Part shown: positions 7,847-15,557 of the stretch, in pieces
Position numbering within the stretch: the first letter of the stretch is position 1
Layout: the number at the start of each line of letters is the position of its first letter
Program-made: the position numbers and the translations under genes
The notes under the pieces: generated by a model
The model's input: the letters and a program-made list of their open reading frames with translations, nothing else
What the model was told of the DNA's origin: nothing
Databases searched by the model: none
NCBI GenBank assembly: GCA_003134555.1
Contig: PLBO01000052.1
Coordinates: forward strand, 1 to 43,647
DNA from: Actinomycetota bacterium
Lineage (GTDB): Bacteria; Actinomycetota; Acidimicrobiia; IMCC26256; PALSA-610
DNA length: 43,647 bases
Direction of reading: 5' to 3'

Positions 7847-8599
7847 GTGGATGAAGTGTTCAAGGCGCTGGCCGATCCGACTCGGCGGAGCTTGCTCGAC
7901 GAGCTCTTCCGCGAGGACGGGCAGGCGTTGGGCACGCTCGCGGCGCGGTTCGACATCACGCGTTTCGGGGTCATGAAACACCTGAAGCAGCTCGAGGAAG
8001 CCGGGCTGGTGGTCACCAAGCGCCGGGGCCGCGAGAAGCTCCATTTCTTGAACCCGGTCCCGATCCGCCTCGTCCACGACCGTTGGGTAAGCAAGTACGC
8101 CGAGCCCTGGGCCGCTGCGCTCAGCGGCCTCAAGACCGAGCTGGAGAGTCAGATGGAGAAGGTTTTCGAGATCTACATCCGCACAACCCCGGAGCGTCTC
8201 TGGGAGGCGATCACCGACAGCGAGACCAGGAGCAAGTACCAGTTCGGCATGCGGATCAGCTCGGACTGGACGCCCGGCTCGCGCTTCGAGATGGGCAACC
8301 CCCACGCCCCCGTGCTCCTCGGCGAGGGCGAGAACCTCGAGGTCGACCCGCCGCGCCGGCTCGTCCAGAGCATGGTGGCGCTCTGGAGCGACGAGGTGAA
8401 GAGCGAGGGAACCTCGAGGATCACGTGGGAGATCGAGCCCGTCGGCGACTCCTGCCGCCTGACCGTGACCCACGACGAGCTGCGCGAAGGCGCGAACGAC
8501 CAGCTCTACGGCGGCTGGCCGATGATCCTCTCCGGCCTGAAGACGTGGCTCGAGACCGGCGAGTTGCTCACCACACCGGGATCGCTGATGTACGGCTGA
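7847..8599 (+). CDS. ArsR-family HTH regulator fused to SRPBCC (AHSA1-like) domain
   Basis: A 250-residue fusion. Residues 1-95 are an ArsR winged helix (FKALADPTRRSLLDELF, then TRFGVMKHLKQLEEAGLV). Residues about 105-245 are an AHSA1-type SRPBCC ligand-binding fold (EIYIRTTPERLWEAITDSE, PRRLVQSMVALW, GWPMILSGLKTWLETGE). The combination is known in actinobacteria and is thought to let a bound hydrophobic ligand control DNA binding. GTG 7847 was preferred over the upstream GTG-type start at 7817 because the latter lies inside the palindromic operator. A -10-like box about ten bases upstream suggests leaderless transcription and autoregulation. The ligand is unknown. Confidence 0.85.
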   Translation: MDEVFKALADPTRRSLLDELFREDGQALGTLAARFDITRFGVMKHLKQLEEAGLVVTKRRGREKLHFLNPVPIRLVHDRWVSKYAEPWAAALSGLKTELESQMEKVFEIYIRTTPERLWEAITDSETRSKYQFGMRISSDWTPGSRFEMGNPHAPVLLGEGENLEVDPPRRLVQSMVALWSDEVKSEGTSRITWEIEPVGDSCRLTVTHDELREGANDQLYGGWPMILSGLKTWLETGELLTTPGSLMYG

Positions 8600-8623
8600 A
8601 GGGCGCGGTCGTAACCTTCACCC

Positions 8624-9175
8624 GTGGCCCTCGCCGTCGACGACATCATCAGTCGGTGCCGCGCGGCACTCGACGAGCACACGCCGGTGCTTGCGGTCCG
8701 CGACGTCCTCGACGAGCTCGTCGCCGACGCGGGTGCGCTCGACCACGCGCTCGGACCCGTCGAGGTCGGCGGCATCACCACGCTGCACAACGCCGCCGAC
8801 CTCACGATCCTCCGCGTGGCATGGACGCCCGGAATGGCGCTCAATCCGCACGAGCACCGGATGTGGGCGGTCATCGGCATGTACGGCGGGCAGGAGGACA
8901 ACTCCTTCTACCGACGCGCGTCCGGCGGGCTGGAGCCGGCCGGCGGGCGCGAGCTGCCGGCCGGCGACGTACTCGTCATGGGCGACGACATCATCCATTC
9001 CGTTGCAAATTCCCGGCGCGAATTCGCGGCGGCGCTGCACGTCTACGGCGGCGACTTCTTCAACGGCGATCGCTCCGAGTGGGACTTCGAGACCTACGAG
9101 GAACGACCGCGCGACTTCGAGCGCACGCGGCGGCTCTTCGAGGAGGCCAACGCGCGCTGGCGCGAAGAGGCTTGA
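8624..9175 (+). CDS. Cupin-type metal-dependent enzyme (cysteine-dioxygenase-like fold)
   Basis: A 183-residue double-stranded beta-helix protein of the predicted metal-dependent enzyme group related to cysteine dioxygenase. Metal ligands are suggested by His-x-His in NPHEHRMWAVIGMYGG and a later His in GDDIIHSVAN. The N-terminal 60 residues are helical (AVRDVLDELVADAGALDHAL). The GTG start at 8624 is 24 bp after the ArsR-SRPBCC stop in the same direction, so co-transcription is possible. The exact substrate (a thiol, or another small acid) cannot be told from sequence. Confidence 0.72.
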   Translation: MALAVDDIISRCRAALDEHTPVLAVRDVLDELVADAGALDHALGPVEVGGITTLHNAADLTILRVAWTPGMALNPHEHRMWAVIGMYGGQEDNSFYRRASGGLEPAGGRELPAGDVLVMGDDIIHSVANSRREFAAALHVYGGDFFNGDRSEWDFETYEERPRDFERTRRLFEEANARWREEA

Positions 9176-9185
9176 CGCCGACGAT

Positions 9186-9815
9186 CTACCAACGCTCGAA
9201 CAGCCACCACGTGACGCGGTCCCAGCCCTCTTCGGGGCTCAGGTAACCCTGGCGGACCAGCGTCAGCTCGTGGGGGAAGAGCTCGAGGAACAAGCCGCCG
9301 TAGTCGCGGCGGAACAGCGCGCCGTCGTGACCTCGGTACGGCACCTCGACCGTCTCGGTGTCGAAGTACTCGCCGCAGAACACATAGCGGCTCGACGCGC
9401 GCACCATCTCGCTCATCACCTTTTCGAGCGTCTCGTCCGGTTGGTGGATGAGCACACCCATGGTGAACACGAAGTCGGTCGATCGATCGGCGACCGGCAG
9501 ATCGCGCGCCGGGGAGTGGATCGCACGGACGCCCGGCACGCGCCGGTCGAGCAGACGCAGCGCCTTGGCGTTCACGTCGACTCCCGTCACGCGCGCCGGA
9601 TCGACCCGCTGGGTGATCCATTGCAGATTGCCGCCGACGTTGCAGCCCACCTCGAGCACGCTCTCGGGCCGGAGTTCGTCGAGCAGCGGCAACCAGAACT
9701 CGCCCCGGCGGTCGTACGCCGACAGGTTGCGATCGACGTACTCGTTGCCGAAGTCGCCGGCCCACAGCTCCTCGAGCCGGCCGGCCTCGCTGGTATTGGT
9801 CCTCGTGGAGGTCAT
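9186..9815 (-). CDS. SAM-dependent methyltransferase (pseudaminic-acid-associated type)
   Basis: A 209-residue class I methyltransferase with the SAM-binding motif VLEVGCNVGGNLQWI at about residues 52-66, the acidic motif VTGVDVNAKAL, and motif IV-like FVFTMGVLIHQPDETL. The N-terminal segment EELWAGDFGNEYVDRN is typical of the group found beside pseudaminic acid and other surface-glycan genes. It faces the WbqC-like stub at 9854 on the other strand, also a glycan-locus gene, so both may be survivors of a lost glycan cluster. It ends 10 bp from the convergent cupin gene. The acceptor is unknown. Confidence 0.8.
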   Translation of the reverse strand: MTSTRTNTSEAGRLEELWAGDFGNEYVDRNLSAYDRRGEFWLPLLDELRPESVLEVGCNVGGNLQWITQRVDPARVTGVDVNAKALRLLDRRVPGVRAIHSPARDLPVADRSTDFVFTMGVLIHQPDETLEKVMSEMVRASSRYVFCGEYFDTETVEVPYRGHDGALFRRDYGGLFLELFPHELTLVRQGYLSPEEGWDRVTWWLFERW

Positions 9816-9853
9816 ACCTCTCTATCGACAGGCTGGGCCGCCGATGGAGAGAC

Positions 9854-10123
9854 GTGGAAAGCCCGCGAGTCGCGCTGATGCAGCCGGCGTTCCTGCCCTG
9901 GCAGGGCTATTTCGGGCTGGTCGCGGCGGCCGACGTGTTCGTCCTCCTCGACGACTTCCAGTTCCAGCGCCACTCGTTCCACCAGCGCAACCGGATCCGC
10001 CTCGCCGATGGCAGCGACGTACACAGCGTCCCCGTCGCCTACCGCTGTTGCATGGCGTCGCGTCCTCGTTGCACTGGACGCCCACGTCTGCGTGAAACCG
10101 ATCTCATTCGCGCGGACTCGTAG
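9854..10123 (+). pseudogene. Truncated WbqC-like protein
   Basis: The first 55-60 residues match the start of WbqC-family proteins (RVALMQPAFLPWQGYFGLVA, then VFVLLDDFQFQRHSFHQRNR). Family members are around 230 residues long, but homology here stops after VPVAYR and the frame closes after a further 25 unrelated residues. The break at about 10043-10056 contains CTGTTGCATGGCG, very like the terminal repeat of the IS6-type elements in this window, so an IS-mediated deletion is plausible. The family is linked to surface polysaccharide synthesis. The start is a GTG with GGAGAG just upstream. A functional product is unlikely. Confidence 0.65.
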
Positions 10124-10183
10124 GCCGCCCATTCCCTCGACGGCATCCACCGCGCGCCCGTAGTCTCCGCCGTCGAGGGGAGC

Positions 10184-11827
10184 GTGGTGAGTGGACTGCG
10201 GGAAAACCTGCGCGAGTCGGCCGTGGCATTGCGCCGCGTGTTTCGCAATCCGGGGTTGCTACGGCTGAACCTCGCGTTCGCCGGGTCGATCATCGGCGAC
10301 TGGGCCTTCGCGGTGGTCATTTCGCTCTACGCCTACGAAAAGGGTGGCCCGACGGCGCTGGGCGTCGTGGGCGTCGTGCGCTATCTCACGATGGCGGTAC
10401 TCGCACCGCTCCTTTCGACCCTGGCCGACCGTCACCCGCGCAAGCACGTGATGCTGGGCGCCGATCTCGTACGCGCCGCGCTCGCCGCCGTAGTCGCCGC
10501 GCTCGTCGCGACCGACGGGCCGGCACTCGCGGTTTACGCGTTGGCGACGGCAACTGTCGTCCTCGGCACTGCGTTCCGGCCGGCGCAGGCCGCGTTGCTC
10601 CCCTCCCTCGCGCAGGATCCGGCGGAGCTCACGGCCGCCAACGTCGCGTCGAGCACCATCGAGAGCATCGGCTTCTTCGCCGGGCCGGCGCTCGCGGGGT
10701 TGCTACTCGCGCTCGCCAACCGGCAGACCGTGATCCTCATCAACGCAGCGTCGTTCCTCTGGTCGGCGGCGCTCATCGCGGGCCTGCGGGTCGAGGATCA
10801 GGTGCCGCAGGCCGAACGCGAGCGGCAGAGCTTCGTTGCCGAGACCACGGCCGGTTTCCGCACGATCAGCGCCGACAGAGACCTACGACTTCTCATGGGC
10901 CTCTTCTTCGCGCAGACAGTCGTCGCCGGCGCGAGCCTCGTGTTCCAGGTTTCGATCGCGTTGCACCTTCTGCACCTCGGACAGTCGGGAGTCGGATACC
11001 TCGGCGCAATGACCGGCATCGGCGGCATCGTTGGAGGGCTGATGGCACTCGTCCTCGCAGCGCGCAAGCGCATCTCGATCGACTTCGGCGTGGGGGTGAT
11101 GCTCTGGGCCGCGCCGCTCGTCATCCTCGCGGTCTGGCCCACGCTCACCGCCGCGATCGGTGCGATGGTTCTCATCGGCGTCGGCAACTCGCTCGTCGAC
11201 GTCAACGCGTTCACGATCCTGCAACGCATCGTGCCAGACGACGTGATGGGGCGCGTGTTCGGCGCAGTCGAGAGCACGCTCGTTGCGGGCATGGCGCTCG
11301 GCGCGTTGCTCATGCCGCTGTTCATCGCCACCATCGGGCTACGGGGAGGGCTTGCCATCATCGGCGTCTCGGTAACCGGTCTCGTGGTTGCCGGCATCGC
11401 AGGACTGAGCCGTATCGACAGCACGACCCTCGCTCCCGCGAAGCTGCCGGTCGTGAGGGCGAACGAGATACTCGCTCCGCTCCCGGAAGGGGTGCAGGAG
11501 CGGCTCGCCCGCGCGCTCATCCCCGTGCACGTGCCTGCCGGCGGTGTCGTGTGCCGGGAGGGCGACGCCGGAGATCGTTTCTACCTCATCGAGCAAGGGA
11601 CCGCGGAGGTCACGAGCGAAGGTGTGACAGTGAACGAGCTCGGTCCGGGCGATGCCTTCGGCGAGATCGCGCTGCTACGCGACGTGCCTCGCCAAGCGAC
11701 AGTGCGCGCGGTGACCGACCTCACGCTTCACGCGCTCGAGCGCGACGTGTTCATCGGCGCGGTCACGGGCCACGGCGAGGCGCGCCGGCGCGCGGAGAAC
11801 ACGATCGCCCGATTCCTCGCGGTCTGA
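10184..11827 (+). CDS. MFS transporter fused to a C-terminal cyclic-nucleotide-binding domain
   Basis: A 547-residue membrane protein. Residues about 20-415 are a 12-helix major-facilitator domain of the MFS_3/efflux type, including a LADRHPRKHVMLGADLVRA loop between helices 2 and 3. Residues about 430-545 are a cNMP-binding domain with the phosphate-binding cassette FGEIALLRDVPRQATVRA, which keeps the Glu and the Arg that contact cyclic nucleotides. The architecture suggests export gated by cAMP or cGMP. Class III cyclases occur at 19110 and 22814 in this window. The adjacent GTGs at 10184 and 10187 are both possible starts behind GAGGGG (10175-10180). A remnant IS end begins three bases after the stop. 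The substrate is unknown. Confidence 0.88.
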   Translation: MVSGLRENLRESAVALRRVFRNPGLLRLNLAFAGSIIGDWAFAVVISLYAYEKGGPTALGVVGVVRYLTMAVLAPLLSTLADRHPRKHVMLGADLVRAALAAVVAALVATDGPALAVYALATATVVLGTAFRPAQAALLPSLAQDPAELTAANVASSTIESIGFFAGPALAGLLLALANRQTVILINAASFLWSAALIAGLRVEDQVPQAERERQSFVAETTAGFRTISADRDLRLLMGLFFAQTVVAGASLVFQVSIALHLLHLGQSGVGYLGAMTGIGGIVGGLMALVLAARKRISIDFGVGVMLWAAPLVILAVWPTLTAAIGAMVLIGVGNSLVDVNAFTILQRIVPDDVMGRVFGAVESTLVAGMALGALLMPLFIATIGLRGGLAIIGVSVTGLVVAGIAGLSRIDSTTLAPAKLPVVRANEILAPLPEGVQERLARALIPVHVPAGGVVCREGDAGDRFYLIEQGTAEVTSEGVTVNELGPGDAFGEIALLRDVPRQATVRAVTDLTLHALERDVFIGAVTGHGEARRRAENTIARFLAV

Positions 11828-11830
11828 TCC

Positions 11831-11889
11831 GCACTGTTGCATCGGCGGAGGGTCGGGTCGGGCGGTGAGAGTTGGGGATGATCTCGCGC
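11831..11889 (+). mobile_element. 59-bp IS6-type end remnant
   Basis: Starts GCACTGTTGCATCGG and continues in alignment with the first 59 bp of the copy at the left edge, up to the region of the transposase start. It is cut off by the terminal repeat of the next IS at 11890. This is a second example of one family member inserting into another. Confidence 0.7.
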
Positions 11890-12716
11890 GGCTCTGTTGC
11901 ATTGGGCGATGCGGGTGTCTGGGGGCGACAGTGGTGGGATGCTCCGATCTCATGGTGGTCTGGTACCTGTCGTCCCGAGTTCTGCGTTCGAGGGCTTTCG
12001 GTTCCCTCCCGAGATCATCGTCCTCGCCGTGCGCTGGTACCTGCGGTACGGGCTCTCGTACCACGATGTCGAGGAACTCCTCACCGAGCGCGGGATTGAG
12101 GTCGATCACGTCACGGTGTACCGGTGGGTGCAACGCTTCACGCCGCTCCTCGCGGATGCGGCCCGGCCGTGCCGCCACGCGGTCGGTGACCGCTGGTTCG
12201 TCGATGAGACCTACGTGAAGGTCGCCGGCCGGTGGCGATACGTCTACCGTGCGATCGATCAGTACGGCCAGATCATCGACGTCTACGTTTCGGACCGACG
12301 CGATATCCGGGCGGCGCGACGGTTCTTCATGACGGCGCTCGGCGCCCACGACGAACCGACGGAGGTGGTGACCGACCGGGCCTGGACGTTACGGGCTGTG
12401 ATCGATGAGCTCATCCCGGGCGCGTTCCACAACACCGAGCAGTACGCCAACAATCGGATCGAAACCGATCATGGCTGGCTCAAGGCACGGCTCCGTCCGA
12501 TGCGTGGCCTCAAACGCGACCACACCGCACGCGTGATCATTCGCGGTCACGCGCTGATGTAGAACATTCGGCGCGGCCATTACCAACTCGGCATCGATGC
12601 GCGCGCCCATCGGCGTGTCGCGGCCGCGTTCACCGAACTTGCCCGCACCATCTGAAACGGACCCAGACCGCAGGCGCGGTCTCGCGCGGCCAGGACCGAC
12701 CCAATGCAACAGAGCC
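11890..12716 (+). mobile_element. Complete IS6-family element (transposase disabled)
   Basis: An 827-bp element with 17-bp perfect terminal inverted repeats, GGCTCTGTTGCATTGGG at 11890-11906 and its complement at 12700-12716. The size is normal for IS6-type elements. The 8 bp on each side do not match, as expected if recombination with neighbouring copies has removed the target duplication. The transposase carries an internal stop. Confidence 0.88.
11939..12655 (+). pseudogene. IS6-family transposase with in-frame TAG
   Basis: The coding frame is intact from MLRSHGGLVPVVPSSAF through the DDE triad: GDRWFVDETY (first Asp), VVTDRA (second Asp) and ETDHGWLKARL (Glu with its following basic residues). 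A TAG at 12560-12562 interrupts it after GHALM, where the copy at 14149 reads GHAFIRNLRRGHYDLG. Downstream, the frame continues with NIRRGHYQLG to AFTELARTI and TGA at 12653-12655. The stop removes 31 residues after the catalytic core, so some activity cannot be excluded. ATG 11939 matches the start used in the sister copies; the in-frame ATG at 11897 lies almost at the terminal repeat. Confidence 0.82.
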
Positions 12717-12878
12717 CGGGGATGCGTGTTCGGGGATACTCGGCTGTGCGACTCGGGGACGCGCGACTTCGTGTGGGTGAGCTACGTCTTGGCGGGCGAA
12801 GCGTCGCGAGGCGCGTGGGACGGTGGTCGGTGGCATTGTCGGATCACCGGCTGTCGAGGCGCCGCCGAGGCTCTCGTC

Positions 12879-12908
12879 GGCTAGGGCTAGGGCTAGGGCT
12901 AGGGCTAG
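12879..12908. repeat. GGCTAG hexanucleotide tandem repeat (5 units)
   Basis: Five perfect GGCTAG units in a row, followed by a partial unit. They lie in the 206-bp non-coding gap between the IS at 11890-12716 and the small membrane gene ending at 12923. Each unit contains a TAG stop on the plus strand, so it is not coding there. Slipped-strand expansion is the likely origin. Confidence 0.9.
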
Positions 12909-12922
12909 GCGGACGGGCGGGC

Positions 12923-13132
12923 CTACTTGGCGTGCCGGTCGATCCACAATGCGACAACGATGAGTGCGCCGGCCATCGCGATCGCGATGCCCGCGAATCG
13001 CGCGTAGCGCGCTTGACGTCGCGAGACGTGGTTCTGTGGCTGAAGGCGGAGACGGTCAGCGATGTGCGACTTCTCTGTTGGCCAGAGGGCGAAGAGTGCA
13101 CCGACAGTGAGAAGCCAGGAACCGAATAGCAC
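12923..13132 (-). CDS. Small two-helix membrane protein
   Basis: A 69-residue protein with two hydrophobic segments: LFGSWLLTVGALFALW at residues 2-17 and FAGIAIAMAGALIVVALWI near the C-terminus. They are joined by a basic loop (HVSRRQARYAR). The GTG start at 13132 lies eight bases after the stop of the channel-like gene, so both are probably one operon. A longer frame to 13318 merely overlaps that gene and is discarded. No function was recognised; an accessory subunit of the neighbouring membrane protein is possible. Confidence 0.6.
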   Translation of the reverse strand: MLFGSWLLTVGALFALWPTEKSHIADRLRLQPQNHVSRRQARYARFAGIAIAMAGALIVVALWIDRHAK

Positions 13133-13140
13133 GCGAGTGC

Positions 13141-13971
13141 CTATTTCAAGATGTTGACGGCGCGGGCGATGACGAGCGCGACCGTCATCACTGAGATCGC
13201 CGATTGGGTGAGCATGGTCAGCTTCGCCCAGCGGGTCATGGGCATCACGTCGGTGGGACTGAACGCCATCGCGTTCGTGAACGACACGTACAGATAGTCG
13301 ACGAATCCGGGCTCCCAATCCGCCGGCGCGAGGTCGGGGATCGTCATCTGCGGGAACAAGAAGTCGGGGTACGGCTCAGTGCCGGCTGCCCGTTCCATGG
13401 GTCCACCCCGGTCGAACTCCCAGTACCACAGTCCGAACACGATGACGTTCGTGAGCCAGATCGACGCGCCAGTCAGCAGCAGCTGCGCGGGTCGCGAATA
13501 AATGCCTTGAGAGCGCACGAGATCGACGATCAAGCGGCCGGCAGATGCGGCGTTCGAGAGACTCAGGACGGCAATGAGCGCCAAGCTCGCGATCCGCACC
13601 AAACGCGATCGCTGCGCAAGGCGGCCCGACTTGGCCGCAAAGACACCGATCAACAGGACAACGGCAAGTCCGGTCAGCACCCACCGGGGATGGTTCGCCA
13701 CCCGCGCTGGCAGCGCCAACATCAGGCCGATCGCAATCAGGATGGCAGCGGTCACCTGCACGCGCGGTTCCTCGCGCGTCGCACGCCGCCACGCGACCTC
13801 TGCGTGCCCTTCGACCGCATGGGCAGCAGTTCGCGGATCGACCAGGCGCTCCAGCCTCCTCAACAGCCCGTGCAGTTCGTCGCCCGCCGGGCCGGACTCG
13901 CCAGTGCCGGCCGTCTGGCCCGGTCCGGCCGCGTCCTCGTCGGCTGTGCGATCAGCGTCGTCGCTCGTCAT
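13141..13971 (-). CDS. DUF1345-like membrane protein with channel-like pore segment
   Basis: A 276-residue protein. An acidic cytoplasmic N-terminus of about 60 residues is followed by about five hydrophobic segments (VTAAILIAIGLMLALPARV, WVLTGLAVVLLIGVFAA, IASLALIAVLSLSNAA, LLLTGASIWLTNVIVFGLWY, and a last helix). The C-terminal section YLYVSFTNAMAFSPTD followed by VMPMTRWAKLTML parallels the pore helix, filter and inner helix of two-helix ion channels, but the potassium filter TVGYGD is absent. DUF1345 proteins share this layout. ATG 13971 was chosen as the last start before the acidic region; further upstream ATGs exist close to the IS at 14087. The transported ion, if any, is unknown. Confidence 0.65.
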   Translation of the reverse strand: MTSDDADRTADEDAAGPGQTAGTGESGPAGDELHGLLRRLERLVDPRTAAHAVEGHAEVAWRRATREEPRVQVTAAILIAIGLMLALPARVANHPRWVLTGLAVVLLIGVFAAKSGRLAQRSRLVRIASLALIAVLSLSNAASAGRLIVDLVRSQGIYSRPAQLLLTGASIWLTNVIVFGLWYWEFDRGGPMERAAGTEPYPDFLFPQMTIPDLAPADWEPGFVDYLYVSFTNAMAFSPTDVMPMTRWAKLTMLTQSAISVMTVALVIARAVNILK

Positions 13972-14086
13972 GCTCCAAGAGTCTGCCGCGACCAAAGCGC
14001 CCACGCGGCCGGACACCATGCCAACCTCCTCCCCGCACCCGTCAGCCCGAGAACTGGAGCAGCGCCGCCGTTGCCCACATCGCGGA

Positions 14087-14912
14087 GGCACTGTTGCGTT
14101 GAGCGTGGATGGCGCCGCGCGTGATCGGGTTGCCCTCTCGTTTCGTCTTCAGATGGTGCGTGCGAGCTCGGTGAACGCGGCCGCGACGCGACGACGGGGA
14201 TGAGCATCGACACCGAGGTCGTAATGGCCGCGCCGGAGATTCCGTATGAACGCGTGACCACGAATGATCACGCGGGCGGTTCGGTCACGTTTGAGGCCGC
14301 GCATCGGTCGCAGTCGCGCCTTGAGCCGGCCGTGATCCGCCTCGATCCGATTGTTCGCATACTGCTCGACGTTATGGAACGCCGCAGGGATGAGCTCATC
14401 GATCACTGCTCGTAGCGCAGGAGCCCGGTCGGTTACCACCTCGGTCGGCTCGCCGTGCGCCCGAAGCGACGTGGTGAAGAACCTTCGCGCGGCACCGATG
14501 TCGCGCTTGGATGAAACGTAGACGTCGACGACTTGGCCGTACTGATCGACCGCCCGGTACGCGTAGCGCCAACGGCCCGCGACCTTCACGTACGTCTCGT
14601 CCACGAACCAACGGTCGCCAACCGGATGCCGGCACGGCCAAGCCGTGTCCATGAGTAGCGGCGTGAAGCGCTGAACCCACCGGAACACCGTGACGTTGAT
14701 CGACCTCGATCCCACGCTCGACTAGGAGCTCTTCGACGTCGCGATACGACAGCCCGAACCGCAGATACCAGCGCACCGCGAGGACGATGATCTCCGCAGG
14801 AAACCGGAACCCAGCGAACGCCGAAATCGGGAACACGGGCGTCGAACGACAACGGCGAGATCTCATCCCGCCACCCCCGCCCCGCCCCGCCCCTGCGCCA
14901 ATGCAACAGTCC
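14087..14912 (-). mobile_element. Complete IS6-family element (transposase frameshifted)
   Basis: An 826-bp element in reverse orientation. The ends are GGCACTGTTGCGTTG at 14087 and CAATGCAACAGTCC at 14899-14912; the inverted repeats are imperfect. No flanking 8-bp duplication was found. With the copy at 11890 it brackets the membrane-gene pair at 12923-13971 in inverted orientation. Confidence 0.87.
14149..14866 (-). pseudogene. IS6-family transposase with one-base frameshift
   Basis: Starts at ATG 14866 (MRSRRCRSTPVFPISAF) and reads normally to GIEVDQ. An extra A at about 14700 (GATCAACGTCACG where the intact copies have GATCACGTCACG) throws it out of frame. The remaining part in the next frame, NVTVFRWVQRF to AFTELARTI (stop at 14149), holds all DDE residues: GDRWFVDET, VVTDRA and EADHGRLKARL. 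IS6 transposases are not made by programmed frameshifting, so the copy is probably dead. Confidence 0.82.
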
Positions 14913-15050
14913 CCGTCCGGGACCTTCGCATCTCTAACTGGCAGTGGCATCGTAGCTATCTGCGGCAACACGCGGATGGTTGAACTAGTCGATGCCGGCG
15001 TACGTACGAATGGTCGACTGTCGTTGTTGATGAGAGAGGGAGATGGTGCC

Positions 15051-15371
15051 GTGATCGGTCTTCGACGTGTGGTTTGCCTGGCCGCGTTGAGTGGTGCTCT
15101 GTTGGTCGTCCCTGCTGGTGTGGCCGGCGCGATTCAGAACCCGACGACCGGCCAGCCCGGCACAACAGCCGGCTTCAACTGTGGTACCGGCACGGCTCCG
15201 GTCGAGCCCGGACACGCTGCGACCGCACCCGGCGCTGCTTTTAATGAGTCGGGGTCAGGCGTCGCCGGGATGCACTACGCCGGAAACGACGAAACGGCGT
15301 CCCTCGCGCACGCCGGAAGCACCGCGGCGGTCTCGCAGTACGACAGCGCCTGCCGACGGCTCAGCAGTTAA
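15051..15371 (+). CDS. Small secreted hypothetical protein
   Basis: A 106-residue exported protein with a signal peptide at residues 1-28 (LRRVVCLAALSGALLVVPAG, cleaved after AGA). The mature part begins with repeated Gly/Thr/Pro (NPTTGQPGTTAGFNCG) and ends with HAGSTAAVSQYDSACRR. Two cysteines could form a disulfide. Short secreted proteins with the AHAGS and VSQYD pattern are widespread in actinobacteria without known function. GTG 15051 has GAGGGAG eight bases upstream; ATG 15030 is a weaker alternative. The gene ends just before the probable MITE. Confidence 0.65.
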   Translation: MIGLRRVVCLAALSGALLVVPAGVAGAIQNPTTGQPGTTAGFNCGTGTAPVEPGHAATAPGAAFNESGSGVAGMHYAGNDETASLAHAGSTAAVSQYDSACRRLSS

Positions 15372-15374
15372 CTT

Positions 15375-15538
15375 GGCACTGTTGCGTTGGACGCAAATGG
15401 GACACGACGCGGGCTCCCCGTGAGGCTCTCCGGGTAGGCAAATACACCACCGGGGTCTATTCCACGCCGGACAAATCACCCATCCGGCGTCTCGCGGCGG
15501 CCCGGAAGGTCCCCGCGCCGCCGTAATGCAACAGTGCC
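15375..15538. mobile_element. Probable MITE derived from the IS6-type family
   Basis: A 164-bp non-coding segment bounded by inverted ends of the local IS family: GGCACTGTTGCGTTGG at 15375-15390 and AATGCAACAGTGCC at 15525-15538. It contains no transposase part. It starts four bases after the secreted-protein stop and ends 19 bp before the lipoprotein start. No clear flanking duplication is seen. The interior (ATCCGGCGT, GGCGGCCC) shows no coding pattern. A non-autonomous element mobilised by the IS copies is the best reading; a deletion product of a full IS is the alternative. Confidence 0.65.
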
Positions 15539-15557
15539 GCGAAATGGGAGGTACGTC

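Noticed and set aside
12560-12562. TAG in the IS transposase as a recoded codon
   Set aside because: Sister copies read straight through with a different sense codon; no recoding signal; simple nonsense mutation is sufficient.
12879-12910. GGCTAG array as a CRISPR or telomere-like feature
   Set aside because: No spacers are present, and a six-base unit with five copies fits simple slippage.
14695-14715. Programmed frameshift in the IS transposase
   Set aside because: IS6 transposases are normally one frame, and the other copies here are uninterrupted at this point.
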